In this document: positions 1 through 5,098 of the stretch, piece after piece
How the letters are laid out: every line of letters starts with the position of its first letter
Numbering within the stretch: position 1 is the stretch's first letter
Assembly (NCBI GenBank): GCA_017476305.1
Contig: JAFVAA010000013.1
Location: 1 to 5,098, forward strand
Length of the DNA stretch: 5,098 nucleotides
Origin: Lachnospiraceae bacterium
GTDB taxonomy: Bacteria > Bacillota > Clostridia > Lachnospirales > Lachnospiraceae
Direction of reading: 5' to 3'
The notes under the pieces: model-generated
What the model was told of the DNA's origin: nothing
The model's input: the letters and a program-made list of their open reading frames with translations, nothing else
Database searches by the model: none
Translations under genes and position numbers: made by a program

Positions 1-1
1 G

Positions 2-715
2 GATAAAATCTATACACTTGGGAAAAAGAGCTATGAAAGATATACCGCAGTCAATCATGGCGTGAAAAAACCGATGGTTCTATCGGAGTTCAATGCGGAT
101 GGAGACGTGACAGGACCTTATGATCAGGCGCAGATGTTAAGAGAGTTCTGTGATAGACTGAAGGCAGATCCGGAGAAGTGGCTGAGTGCATTTACGCTTT
201 ACCAGATGCGTGACAGAGGACGTCTGGGACTGGAGATCGAGGATCCGAATAATGCAGGGGTGGGAATCGAGCAGCCGATTTTAGAGACTTACCGTGAGAT
301 TATCCATGAGGATTATTTTTCACCGGCGATGGAAGAAAAAGAGGAGGTGACGCTTCCTGTGACACTTCGCTGGGGCGGTTCCGAGGATGCAGAGGGGCTT
401 GCGGTTCCTCTCCATTTTGAAAAGAATCCGGTGTTCTGTGAGGCATATTTTGAGGGCGGAAATGAAGCGTTAAATCTGATGCTGGAGCTGAATGGACATT
501 GGTTTTATAAGGCTCCGGGAGTGAAGTGCATCGATATGATGAGCGCATTTTTTAAGAAGCCTCTGGATGGTGCCGCAGATATGAGTTTGAAGATTTTTGC
601 GCCGCCGGCTTCCGGGGAAAATGATCCGGAGCAGGGGGAGGACTGGCAGATAAATTCCTATACAGAAATCAAAGAACTGCCAAAGATCCGGATTCGTTTC
701 GCACCCATTGTATAA
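2..715 (+). CDS. C-terminal part of a putative glycosidase-like protein (5' end outside window)
   Basis: The frame is open from base 2 to a TAA at 713-715 (237 residues visible) and certainly begins upstream. A GTG at 62 is possible as a start but has no ribosome binding site, and the frame continues through it. Near the visible N-terminus is a hydrophobic strand ending in LSEFNADGD (Glu codon at 86-88). Next come a helix rich in charged residues and a second strand, SAFTLYQMRDRG. This strand-Glu / helix / strand pattern resembles the last strands of a TIM-barrel glycosidase, where the Glu would be catalytic. From about base 345 the protein turns beta-rich (VTLPVTLRWGG, ELNGHWFYKAPG), like an accessory beta-sandwich. 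No transmembrane segment is visible. I do not recognise the family with certainty; one of the DUF glycosidase-clan families (for example DUF5722) is a candidate I could not test. No convincing terminator follows the stop. The CDS is well supported; the function is weak inference. Confidence 0.8.
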   Translation, partial: DKIYTLGKKSYERYTAVNHGVKKPMVLSEFNADGDVTGPYDQAQMLREFCDRLKADPEKWLSAFTLYQMRDRGRLGLEIEDPNNAGVGIEQPILETYREIIHEDYFSPAMEEKEEVTLPVTLRWGGSEDAEGLAVPLHFEKNPVFCEAYFEGGNEALNLMLELNGHWFYKAPGVKCIDMMSAFFKKPLDGAADMSLKIFAPPASGENDPEQGEDWQINSYTEIKELPKIRIRFAPIV

Positions 716-732
716 TGCAGAAAGGAAAAACG

Positions 733-785
733 GAAACAGCGAAAATGTCCTGAAATAGCGAAAACGGGAGGTGAAACGGCGAAAT
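733..785 (+). repeat. Three phased 13-bp direct repeats, consensus GAAAYRGCGAAAW
   Basis: Three imperfect copies follow one another: GAAACAGCGAAAA (733-745), GAAATAGCGAAAA (752-764) and GAAACGGCGAAAT (773-785). Their starts are 19 and 21 bp apart, close to two helical turns, so all copies face the same side of the DNA. They lie 47-99 bp upstream of the -35 element of the next gene, where an activator or repressor array could sit. They could also be chance similarity in A-rich DNA. No regulator is recognised. Confidence 0.5.
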
Positions 786-807
786 TAAGTATTGAAATTT
801 CCTGAAA

Positions 808-860
808 AATGTAATTTTTTTTAAAAAACTATCGACAAAATGCAAAAAGTAAGATATAAT
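808..860 (+). promoter_or_regulatory. Strong sigma-A promoter with UP-like A/T tract, for the FliD-like gene
   Basis: The -35 element is TCGACA (832-837, five of six bases) and the -10 is TATAAT (855-860, perfect), separated by exactly 17 bp. Transcription should start near 867. The bases upstream of -35 (808-829) are almost all A and T, with a run of T then a run of A, similar to the UP element that binds the RNA polymerase alpha subunit. The complement of the -35 region reads TTTTGTCGATA, one mismatch from the Spo0A box, so a repressor could compete for this site (inference). A second perfect TATAAT at 908-913 lacks a good -35. Confidence 0.8.
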
Positions 861-950
861 GATACTAGCAAGAAGTGTCGGTAGTTATTTCGTATATTGG
901 AAGAACCTATAATATAGATATAGTATAGACTTATGCTTATAGATACAAGA

Positions 951-970
951 TATAGGAAAATATAGGAAAA
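951..970 (+). repeat. Tandem duplicate of TATAGGAAAA
   Basis: Two exact, adjacent copies of the 10-mer TATAGGAAAA occupy 951-960 and 961-970 within the leader. They follow other TATAG-type words at 913-928. This could be slippage in low-complexity A/T DNA, or a paired site for an RNA- or DNA-binding protein. Each copy carries a GGA, the core of CsrA sites, but they are not shown in a hairpin loop. Confidence 0.6.
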
Positions 971-997
971 AGAAGCTATCATCAAAAAAGGGCGGCA

Positions 998-1081
998 ATG
1001 TCTGGCGCAAATGCGGGAAAGGATTCCTTAGCAGGTCAGCATTTTGCATTCCATGGAAAGGAGATGTCGCTATGGCTATGA
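998..1081 (+). CDS. Possible 27-residue upstream ORF overlapping the FliD-like start
   Basis: ATG at 998 opens a 27-codon frame (starts MSGANAGKDS, ends KEMSLWL) that stops with TGA at 1079-1081, ten bases inside the FliD-like gene in another frame. A 10-base stop/start overlap is typical of translational coupling. The upstream purine run AAAAGGG (986-992) is a poor ribosome binding site five bases from the ATG. The frame runs through the stem at 1007-1047, so its translation would open that fold. The peptide matches nothing I know, has no signal peptide, and may be a chance ORF. Confidence 0.25.
   Translation: MSGANAGKDSLAGQHFAFHGKEMSLWL
1058..1063 (+). promoter_or_regulatory. Shine-Dalgarno site of the FliD-like gene
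   Basis: AAGGAG lies eight bases before the ATG at 1072, an ideal match and spacing. It fixes the start there, although the frame is open further upstream and a second ATG follows at 1078. Confidence 0.85.
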
Positions 1082-2355
1082 ATACTGCTATATACAATAA
1101 TCTGATTCCGACTTTTGAGCCAAAGTATACGACGAAATTTGCCCATAAATCGTCCGAGCTTCGTTCGGTTGTGAAACGGATTCGCAAGGAGACGCAGGAA
1201 TCTCCCGTTTATCTGTTGCATTTCACAAATAAGAAGCAGTCCTATGTGCTGGGTGTGAAAGAAGCCTCTATGAAGTTAGAAGAGACATTGAATGTGCTGG
1301 CAGATGATTCGGAGAATGCATTGTTTTCTAAGAGAAAAGCACATTCCTCAGATCCGGAACAGGTAAGTGCTGAGCTTTTAGATTCGGAGAATGAACAGCT
1401 TCCAAGTGCTTTTTCGATTAAAGTGAAACAGTTAGCAAATGCACAGGTAAATGAAGGCAAGGTGTTCTACGAAACGGGAAAAGGTCTGGATGCCGGCAGT
1501 TACCAGTTCAAAGTTACCGTGAATGATGTGGGCTATGATTTTCAGTATAATATCCGAAAGGATGCGAATCATCGCGAGGTGATCGATGGACTTGCGAACT
1601 TTATTACGAAAGCAAAGATCGGTCTGGTCGCAGAGCCGTATTCACCAGAAGAAAACAGGATCGGGATGCGGATCGAGTCGCTGAGCTTAGGAACTTCGAA
1701 CGGGTATGACAGCTTTACTTTTGAGGATAAGATTGCAGAAGGGCGTGGCAAGGGAATTGTATCCTATTATGGATTGGATCGGATTGCTGTAAAGCCGAAA
1801 AATGCGATTTTTGATTTGAATGGTGCAGAAAAGAGTTCGACGGAGAATGAGTTTACCCTTGGAAATGCTGTAAAGGTGACGCTTCTGAGACCTTCTGATA
1901 CGGAGGCTGAGGTCGATTATCGTCCGGATAGTGATTTGATTTTAGAGGGAGTCAGAGATTTTGTTTCTAATTATAACGAGCTGGTTGGCCATAGTGTAGC
2001 GTATACCAGAGATACAGATATTCCGTCAAAGCTGCTCCGTGAGATGAGTGGTTTGATGGCACCGTATAAAAATGAGCTGGAGTCCTATGGAATGACGTTT
2101 GATGATGATGGTTTTATTGAGTTAGATGAAGCTTTGGCAGCAGATGCGGTGGTAAAGGGCGAAATGCAGGAGATGTTCCGAGCAGATTCCCCTATGGTTC
2201 TTCGCCTGAGAGCGAAGAGTGAATCGGTTAAGATCAATCCGATGGAGTATATCGATAAGAGGATTGTCAGCTATCCGAACACCTCCAAACCGCCGAGAGG
2301 GTATTCTTATATTAGCTCACTGTATAGTGGATTGTTGTTTAATTCATACTGCTGA
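1072..2355 (+). CDS. FliD-like (flagellar cap-related) protein, atypical and shortened
   Basis: A 427-residue protein. FliD caps the growing flagellar filament and helps flagellin insert. Similarity is seen from the middle on. Residues about 113-200 (AFSIKVKQLANAQ, then GSYQFKVTVND) match the FliD pattern of a 'V-qLA-aQ' strand followed by a beta-domain. Residues about 250-303 (EFTLGNAVKVTLL through DFVSNYNELV, F297-V304) match the segment leading to FliD's 'FV-YN-L' helix. GMTFDDDGFIELD (about 340-352) matches the start of the C-terminal FliD domain. The tail (KINPMEYIDKRIVSYP, 387-402, ending YSGLLFNSYC) looks like the C-termini of Lachnospiraceae FliD-like proteins, to my memory. Missing are the N-terminal 'GLxSGxD' motif, replaced by about 110 charged, probably flexible residues, and the long C-terminal coiled coil. 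There is no signal peptide or membrane segment, and two cysteines at most. It has its own promoter, leader and terminator, with no flagellar gene nearby. It could be a cap protein variant, a surface or export adaptor, or a decaying relic. The intact frame argues against recent decay. Confidence 0.75.
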   Translation: MAMNTAIYNNLIPTFEPKYTTKFAHKSSELRSVVKRIRKETQESPVYLLHFTNKKQSYVLGVKEASMKLEETLNVLADDSENALFSKRKAHSSDPEQVSAELLDSENEQLPSAFSIKVKQLANAQVNEGKVFYETGKGLDAGSYQFKVTVNDVGYDFQYNIRKDANHREVIDGLANFITKAKIGLVAEPYSPEENRIGMRIESLSLGTSNGYDSFTFEDKIAEGRGKGIVSYYGLDRIAVKPKNAIFDLNGAEKSSTENEFTLGNAVKVTLLRPSDTEAEVDYRPDSDLILEGVRDFVSNYNELVGHSVAYTRDTDIPSKLLREMSGLMAPYKNELESYGMTFDDDGFIELDEALAADAVVKGEMQEMFRADSPMVLRLRAKSESVKINPMEYIDKRIVSYPNTSKPPRGYSYISSLYSGLLFNSYC

Positions 2356-2460
2356 TGAAGGTGGCAGGGCTGCCTGTTCTCCGACCGGTTCTTACGAGAA
2401 CCATAGGGAGACGTGCTGTTCCAGGTGCGGCACGGGAAAGTACAGCATAGGAAAATCTTA
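2356..2460 (+). ncRNA. Structured 3' region with several hairpins, unknown role
   Basis: Between the stop codon and the terminator lie about 105 nt rich in inverted repeats. GGCA/TGCC (2363-2366 with 2371-2374) forms a small hairpin. GGTTCT/AGAACC (2387-2392 with 2397-2402) is a perfect 6-bp stem with a UACG tetraloop of the UNCG type; around it TCTCC (2378-2382) pairs with GGAGA (2407-2411) across a 4x4 internal loop. Then two stems compete: CGTGC/GCACG (2412-2416 with 2430-2434) and TGCTGT/ACAGCA (2414-2419 with 2442-2447). It resembles neither SRP, 6S, tmRNA nor a riboswitch I know. It may be a 3' UTR element or a small RNA released from the mRNA; no internal promoter is evident. Confidence 0.45.
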
Positions 2461-2461
2461 G

Positions 2462-2503
2462 AAAAGGTCGATTTTTGTGAATTCATAGAAATCGACCTTT
2501 TTT
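2462..2503 (+). terminator. Rho-independent terminator after the FliD-like gene
   Basis: The 13-bp arms AAAAGGTCGATTT (2462-2474) and its exact complement (2489-2501) are joined by 14 bases that can pair further around a central TGAATTCA. The right arm runs into six T (2498-2503). The left arm begins with AAAA, so the structure could also terminate transcription from the other strand, though no convergent gene is seen. Confidence 0.92.
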
Positions 2504-2505
2504 AT

Positions 2506-2534
2506 TTGCTAGAGATGTCGAAAAGTGGTATACT
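2506..2534 (+). promoter_or_regulatory. Extended -10 sigma-A promoter of the GH18 gene, with Spo0A-box-like core
   Basis: TTGCTA (2506-2511, four of six) is followed after 17 bp by TATACT (2529-2534), with TGG at 2526-2528 giving an extended -10. The predicted start is near 2541. It begins directly after the terminator's T tract. The spacer contains ATGTCGAAAA (2515-2524), a perfect match to the Spo0A core TGTCGAA; a protein bound there would be expected to block polymerase. The new transcript would begin with the hairpin TTGAGA / TCTCCAA (2541-2546 with 2554-2560), which could protect its 5' end. Confidence 0.7.
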
Positions 2535-2597
2535 ATAGTTTTGAGAGAAAGCGTCTCCAAAAGAATCAGGTATTTCGGGGGCGCAGCGCGAGGAAAA

Positions 2598-2603
2598 GAG
2601 GAG
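2598..2603 (+). promoter_or_regulatory. Shine-Dalgarno site of the GH18 gene
   Basis: GAGGAG sits seven bases before the ATG at 2611. It decides for this start over the in-frame ATG at 2623. Confidence 0.8.
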
Positions 2604-2610
2604 AGCTGAA

Positions 2611-4320
2611 ATGAAAAAACATATGAAAATCATTATTCCTGCAGCGGTGGGGCTGCTTTTGGTCCTGATATTAGCGACGATTTATATGATTAAGAAAAAT
2701 ATGCCCAATAAAGAAAAAATGCCGCTTGCCGAATATTTTGGAGTGGAGAAGGATTCGAACCGGGCAGTGCTTGTCGTAGGGGATGAGATTACAGATGCGG
2801 ACTGTATTATGGAGGAGGACTGGGCGTATATTGCCTTTGATTATGTGAAGGAGCATTTTAATTCCCGTTTTTACTGGGACGAAAATGAAAATCTGCTTCT
2901 ATATACGACACCTACGACGGAAATCTCTGTGGTGCCGGGAGAAAAGGATTGTCTGATCGGCAGGAGCAAGGAGAGTAAGGACTATGTCATGGCGATAAAC
3001 GAAGGCTCGGGCATCTATGTGGCAGCTGACTATATTAAAGAGCATACGGCATTTCAGTATCAGATTTATAAGAAACCGAACCGGATCGTGGTGATCAATG
3101 AGTTTGGTATGGACAAGGAGTATGTGAAGACAAAGGAGGAGTGTGCGATCCGGTATCAGAAGGATATTAAGAGCAAGGTGCTGAAGAATGAGAAGGAGGG
3201 GGCAAGGCTCCGGCTTTTGAAAAAGGAGGATAAAGATACCGGGTTCTGCCAGGTCATGGAGGAGACAGGAATCATTGGCTATGTGAAAGCGAAGAGTCTT
3301 GATAAGTCCTATAAAGATCAGGATACGACAGATTTTAAAGCAGAAAAGTATACGCATATTTTAAGGGAGGACAAGGTCTCCCTCGTTTGGCACCAGGTGA
3401 CGAACCAGACGGCGAATGCAGGTCTTTCCGATATTTTGGCGACGGCAAAGGGGATGAATGTGGTGAGTCCTACCTGGTTCAAAACTTCAGATAATGAAGG
3501 CGGGGTAGATGCTTCCATCGCCAGCTATGATTACGTGACGAAGGCGCATAATGCCGGTATTGAGGTCTGGGGACTGTGCGACGACCAGAGCCCGGATATG
3601 AAGATCGGAACGGTGCTGGAAAGTACCAGCACACGTTTGAAACTGGTCAATAATCTGGTGGCGAAGGCGATTCAGTACGATCTGGACGGGATCAACATTG
3701 ATTTTGAGTATATTAAGCAGGAGTCAGGAGAAGATTTTATCCAGTTCATTCGTGAGCTGGGAATCAAATGCAGGACGAACTCACTGGTTCTCTCCATAGA
3801 TAACTATCCGCTGATGGATTATAATGCGTATTATGACCGTGCGGAGCAGGCAAATGTAGCGGATTATGTGATCGTTATGGCTTATGATGAGTACCATAAA
3901 AACTCCGAAGAGGCAGGACCGGTGTCTTCCATCGGTTATGTAAGGGATTCGATCGAGAGCGTTTTGACGGAGGTCCCGAAGGAGCAGGTGGTGATAGGAC
4001 TGCCGTTTTACAGCAGATATTGGCAGGAAAAGACGAAAAATGGCGAGGTAGAGCTCAGTGTGGAGAGCTGCTCCATGAACTATACGAAGCAGATCGTGGA
4101 AAAGGCAGGGAAGGAGCCGGTATGGGATGAGCAGACCGGACAGAATTATTTAGAGTACGAGGAAAAGGGTGTCATCCATAAGATGTGGATTGAGGACAGG
4201 GACTCTTTGGAGCTGAAGATGAAAGCGGTCTCTGAAAAAGATTTGGCAGGCTTTGCTTTTTGGAAATTTGGTCTGGAAAGCAAGGATGTCTGGAATATGA
4301 TCACAAAGTATACCGGGTAG
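2611..4320 (+). CDS. Membrane-anchored GH18-family glycoside hydrolase with SH3-like region (cell-wall / spore lytic type)
   Basis: A 569-residue protein. Residues about 6-27 form one hydrophobic helix after KKHMK, with no signal peptidase site apparent, so it is probably anchored in the membrane with the body outside. Residues about 50-170 hold two similar stretches (YIAFDYVKEHFNSRFYWDE and YVAADYIKEHTAFQYQI) typical of the copper-amine-oxidase-like N-terminal domain, a wall-associated module. Residues about 178-231 look like a bacterial SH3 domain (ending GIIGYVKAKSL). From about 250 to the end is a GH18 barrel. Its catalytic signature is DGINIDFE (359-366), with E366 the expected acid and D364 its partner. 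Also visible are MAYDEYH (423-429), the GLPFYSRYW strand and FWKFG (550-554). The third signature position is Asn, as often in the YaaH/SleL-like branch. That branch cleaves beta-1,4 bonds in peptidoglycan or cortex. The cwlD gene follows 68 bp later. The GH18 call is firm; the exact substrate is inferred. Confidence 0.92.
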   Translation: MKKHMKIIIPAAVGLLLVLILATIYMIKKNMPNKEKMPLAEYFGVEKDSNRAVLVVGDEITDADCIMEEDWAYIAFDYVKEHFNSRFYWDENENLLLYTTPTTEISVVPGEKDCLIGRSKESKDYVMAINEGSGIYVAADYIKEHTAFQYQIYKKPNRIVVINEFGMDKEYVKTKEECAIRYQKDIKSKVLKNEKEGARLRLLKKEDKDTGFCQVMEETGIIGYVKAKSLDKSYKDQDTTDFKAEKYTHILREDKVSLVWHQVTNQTANAGLSDILATAKGMNVVSPTWFKTSDNEGGVDASIASYDYVTKAHNAGIEVWGLCDDQSPDMKIGTVLESTSTRLKLVNNLVAKAIQYDLDGINIDFEYIKQESGEDFIQFIRELGIKCRTNSLVLSIDNYPLMDYNAYYDRAEQANVADYVIVMAYDEYHKNSEEAGPVSSIGYVRDSIESVLTEVPKEQVVIGLPFYSRYWQEKTKNGEVELSVESCSMNYTKQIVEKAGKEPVWDEQTGQNYLEYEEKGVIHKMWIEDRDSLELKMKAVSEKDLAGFAFWKFGLESKDVWNMITKYTG

Positions 4321-4356
4321 TCTAATTTTTGACTTTTTTTCATAAAATGATATCAA
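4321..4356 (+). promoter_or_regulatory. Candidate promoter(s) of cwlD, including a sigma-E-like match
   Basis: Two readings are possible. GTCTAATT (4320-4327) and CATAAAAT (4341-4348), 13 bp apart, resemble a sporulation sigma-E promoter (seven of eight for CATACAAT); B. subtilis cwlD is known to be sigma-E dependent. Alternatively TTGACT (4329-4334), 16 bp and TGATATCAA (4348-4356) resemble an extended -10 sigma-A promoter with a poor -10. The gap after the GH18 stop has no terminator hairpin, so read-through from upstream is also likely. TCAAG-TG-CTTGA (4353-4364) is a short palindrome just downstream. Confidence 0.35.
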
Positions 4357-4388
4357 GTGCTTGAAGGATGATTTTAGAGGTTTTCGAC

Positions 4389-5098
4389 ATGATGAATTTT
4401 ATGAAGGAAAAAAGAAGGGCCAGGGCATGTGCCCTGATTTTGACAGGATTTCTTCTGCTTTTGTGTTTCTATGTAAAAAAAGTTTCTGTGAAACAGGAGA
4501 TTTCCACAGGTGCCAAGTCTGTGAAGCCTGTAGTTGTGCTTGATCCGGGACATGGAGGAATCGATCCGGGGAAGGTGGGAGTGTCCGGCTCCTATGAAAA
4601 GGATATCAATCTGTCCATCGCGAAGTGTCTGAAAAAGTATTTAGAGAAAAAGAAGGTTTCGGTGGTGATGACCAGAGAAGAAGATGCCGGTCTTTATACG
4701 GAGGGCGACAGGAACAAAAAGAGTGCCGATATGCGTGCGCGCATGGAGCTGATGAATCAGCCGGAGGTAGCTCTCATTGTCAGTATCCATCAAAACAGTT
4801 TCACCTCGCCCGGCTCCAAGGGGGCACAAGTGTTTTATCACGCCTTATCGGAAAAGGGGGAGAGGTTCGCGAACAGACTTCAGGAAATTCTGATTTCAGA
4901 GGTAGATGCGGAAAACCACAGGCAGGCAAAGGCGAATGACAGTTATTATATTCTGAAAAAATCGGAAAAGACGGCGGTGATTGTGGAGTGTGGTTTTATG
5001 TCGAATCCGGAGGAGGAGAAAATGCTTTTAGAGCCGGAATACCAGGAAAAACTGGCACAGGCGATCGGGAAAGGGATTCTGGAGTATTTATCGGAAGA
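4389..5098 (+). CDS. cwlD: CwlD-type N-acetylmuramoyl-L-alanine amidase (3' end cut by window)
   Basis: The frame runs open from ATG 4389 to the window end (236 full codons); CwlD proteins are about 240 residues, so little is missing. It is an Amidase_3 zinc enzyme cleaving the bond between N-acetylmuramic acid and L-alanine. In B. subtilis CwlD prepares cortex peptidoglycan for muramic-delta-lactam formation with PdaA, needed for germination. Residues 11-29 form an uncleaved-looking hydrophobic anchor or signal after KEKRRAR. Zinc ligands are H55 (in DPGHGGIDPG), E70 (YEKDINL) and H134 (SIHQNSF); the catalytic Glu is E200 in VIVECGFMSNPEE. All are intact. The start is set by AGAGG (4376-4380), eight bases upstream; an in-frame ATG at 4368 has GAAGG directly against it, too close, and ATGs at 4392 and 4401 are less well placed. 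Its place behind a GH18 lytic-type gene fits a shared role in wall or cortex processing. Confidence 0.93.
   Translation, partial: MMNFMKEKRRARACALILTGFLLLLCFYVKKVSVKQEISTGAKSVKPVVVLDPGHGGIDPGKVGVSGSYEKDINLSIAKCLKKYLEKKKVSVVMTREEDAGLYTEGDRNKKSADMRARMELMNQPEVALIVSIHQNSFTSPGSKGAQVFYHALSEKGERFANRLQEILISEVDAENHRQAKANDSYYILKKSEKTAVIVECGFMSNPEEEKMLLEPEYQEKLAQAIGKGILEYLSE

Larger units (their letters stand above)
867..1071 (+). promoter_or_regulatory. Long 5' leader (about 205 nt) with stem-loop and possible RBS masking
   Basis: From the predicted start near 867 to the ATG at 1072 there are about 205 nt, long for a simple leader. The first half is A/T-rich. The second half can fold: GCAAATGC (1007-1014) pairs with GCATTTTGC (1039-1047) with one bulged base, and AAGG (1019-1022) / CCTT (1026-1029) forms a small inner stem. 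TCCTT (1025-1029) can also pair with AAGGA of the Shine-Dalgarno site (1058-1062), and TTCC (1049-1052) can pair with GGAG (1060-1063). These are competing pairings that could control translation. It matches no riboswitch class I know; c-di-GMP-I was considered and not supported. Confidence 0.4.

Noticed and set aside
733..785. CRISPR array
   Set aside because: The repeats are 13 bp, imperfect and separated by only 6-8 bases, far too short for CRISPR repeats and spacers.
795..822. Terminator for the first gene (AAATT / AATTT followed by a T run)
   Set aside because: The stem is five A-T pairs only, too weak; the T run fits better as part of the UP-like tract of the next promoter.
985..1050. 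c-di-GMP-I riboswitch in the leader of the FliD-like gene
   Set aside because: GCGCAAATGC is superficially like the GACGCAAAGCC element, but the upstream GGCAAACC, the GAAA tetraloop stem and the downstream receptor helix are missing.
2352..2358. CTGATGA as the core of a hammerhead ribozyme, with GAAA at 2436-2439
   Set aside because: Stem II would have to span about 77 nt, the expected stem III pairing fails next to the cleavage position, and the motif overlaps the natural stop codon of the FliD-like gene.
2356..2460. SRP RNA, 6S RNA or a known riboswitch
   Set aside because: The SRP core (GGTCAGGTCCGGAAGGAAGCAG-type) is absent, and I find no conserved core of the riboswitches I know, including fluoride, cobalamin and c-di-GMP types.
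2219..2461. 80-residue + strand frame across the end of the FliD-like gene
   Set aside because: It overlaps the conserved FliD-like tail and then the structured RNA, with no ribosome binding site; it looks like a chance frame.
2899..3357. 152-residue - strand frame
   Set aside because: It lies fully within the GH18 gene on the opposite strand, is Leu/Ile/His-rich as expected from the complement of Lys/Asp/Glu codons, and has no ribosome binding site.
4361..4543. 60-residue + strand frame starting at TTG 4361
   Set aside because: It overlaps the start of cwlD in another frame and cuts into its conserved region; the cwlD frame carries all Amidase_3 motifs.
4625..4939. 104-residue + strand frame
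   Set aside because: It is out of frame inside cwlD, has no ribosome binding site and a low-complexity Gly/Arg-rich composition.

Overview
The window reads as a piece of chromosome from a Gram-positive, probably spore-forming, anaerobic Clostridia (Bacillota), most likely Lachnospiraceae. This rests on purine-rich AGGAG-type ribosome binding sites, near-consensus sigma-A promoters, an intrinsic terminator with a long U tract, moderate GC with GGA/AAG/GAG-rich codon use, and a CwlD-type spore-cortex amidase. The genus is inferred from style of sequence, not proved. All supported genes lie on the + strand; I support no gene on the - strand.

Layout. (1) Bases 2-715 are the 3' end of a gene entering from the left. 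It resembles the last strands of a glycosidase-like barrel followed by a beta-rich tail; its function is uncertain. (2) Bases 716-1071 are a 356-bp regulatory region. It holds three helically phased 13-bp direct repeats, an A/T-rich UP-like tract, a very good sigma-A promoter, and a leader of about 200 nt with a tandem 10-bp repeat, a stem-loop, a possible 27-residue upstream ORF and a strong Shine-Dalgarno site. (3) Bases 1072-2355 encode a 427-residue protein resembling the middle and C-terminal parts of the flagellar cap protein FliD. It lacks FliD's usual N-terminal motif and an obvious coiled coil, and no other flagellar gene is in view. (4) Bases 2356-2503 are a structured 3' region ending in a long rho-independent terminator. 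(5) Bases 2611-4320 encode a membrane-anchored GH18-family glycoside hydrolase with an amine-oxidase-like N-terminal region and an SH3-like region, preceded by its own extended -10 promoter. (6) Bases 4389-5098 encode nearly all of a CwlD-type N-acetylmuramoyl-L-alanine amidase, cut by the window edge.

How the genes may work together: the GH18 protein and CwlD are neighbours and both belong to families acting on peptidoglycan or spore cortex, so they plausibly form a cell-wall or sporulation pair. The FliD-like gene looks like a separate transcription unit, with its own promoter, leader and terminator. Matches to the Spo0A box core (TGTCGAA) lie in all three main upstream regions and could place the locus under sporulation control; this is inference only. 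No complete new system is demonstrated. The most unusual parts are the stand-alone FliD-like gene and the structured, repeat-bearing non-coding regions that flank it.
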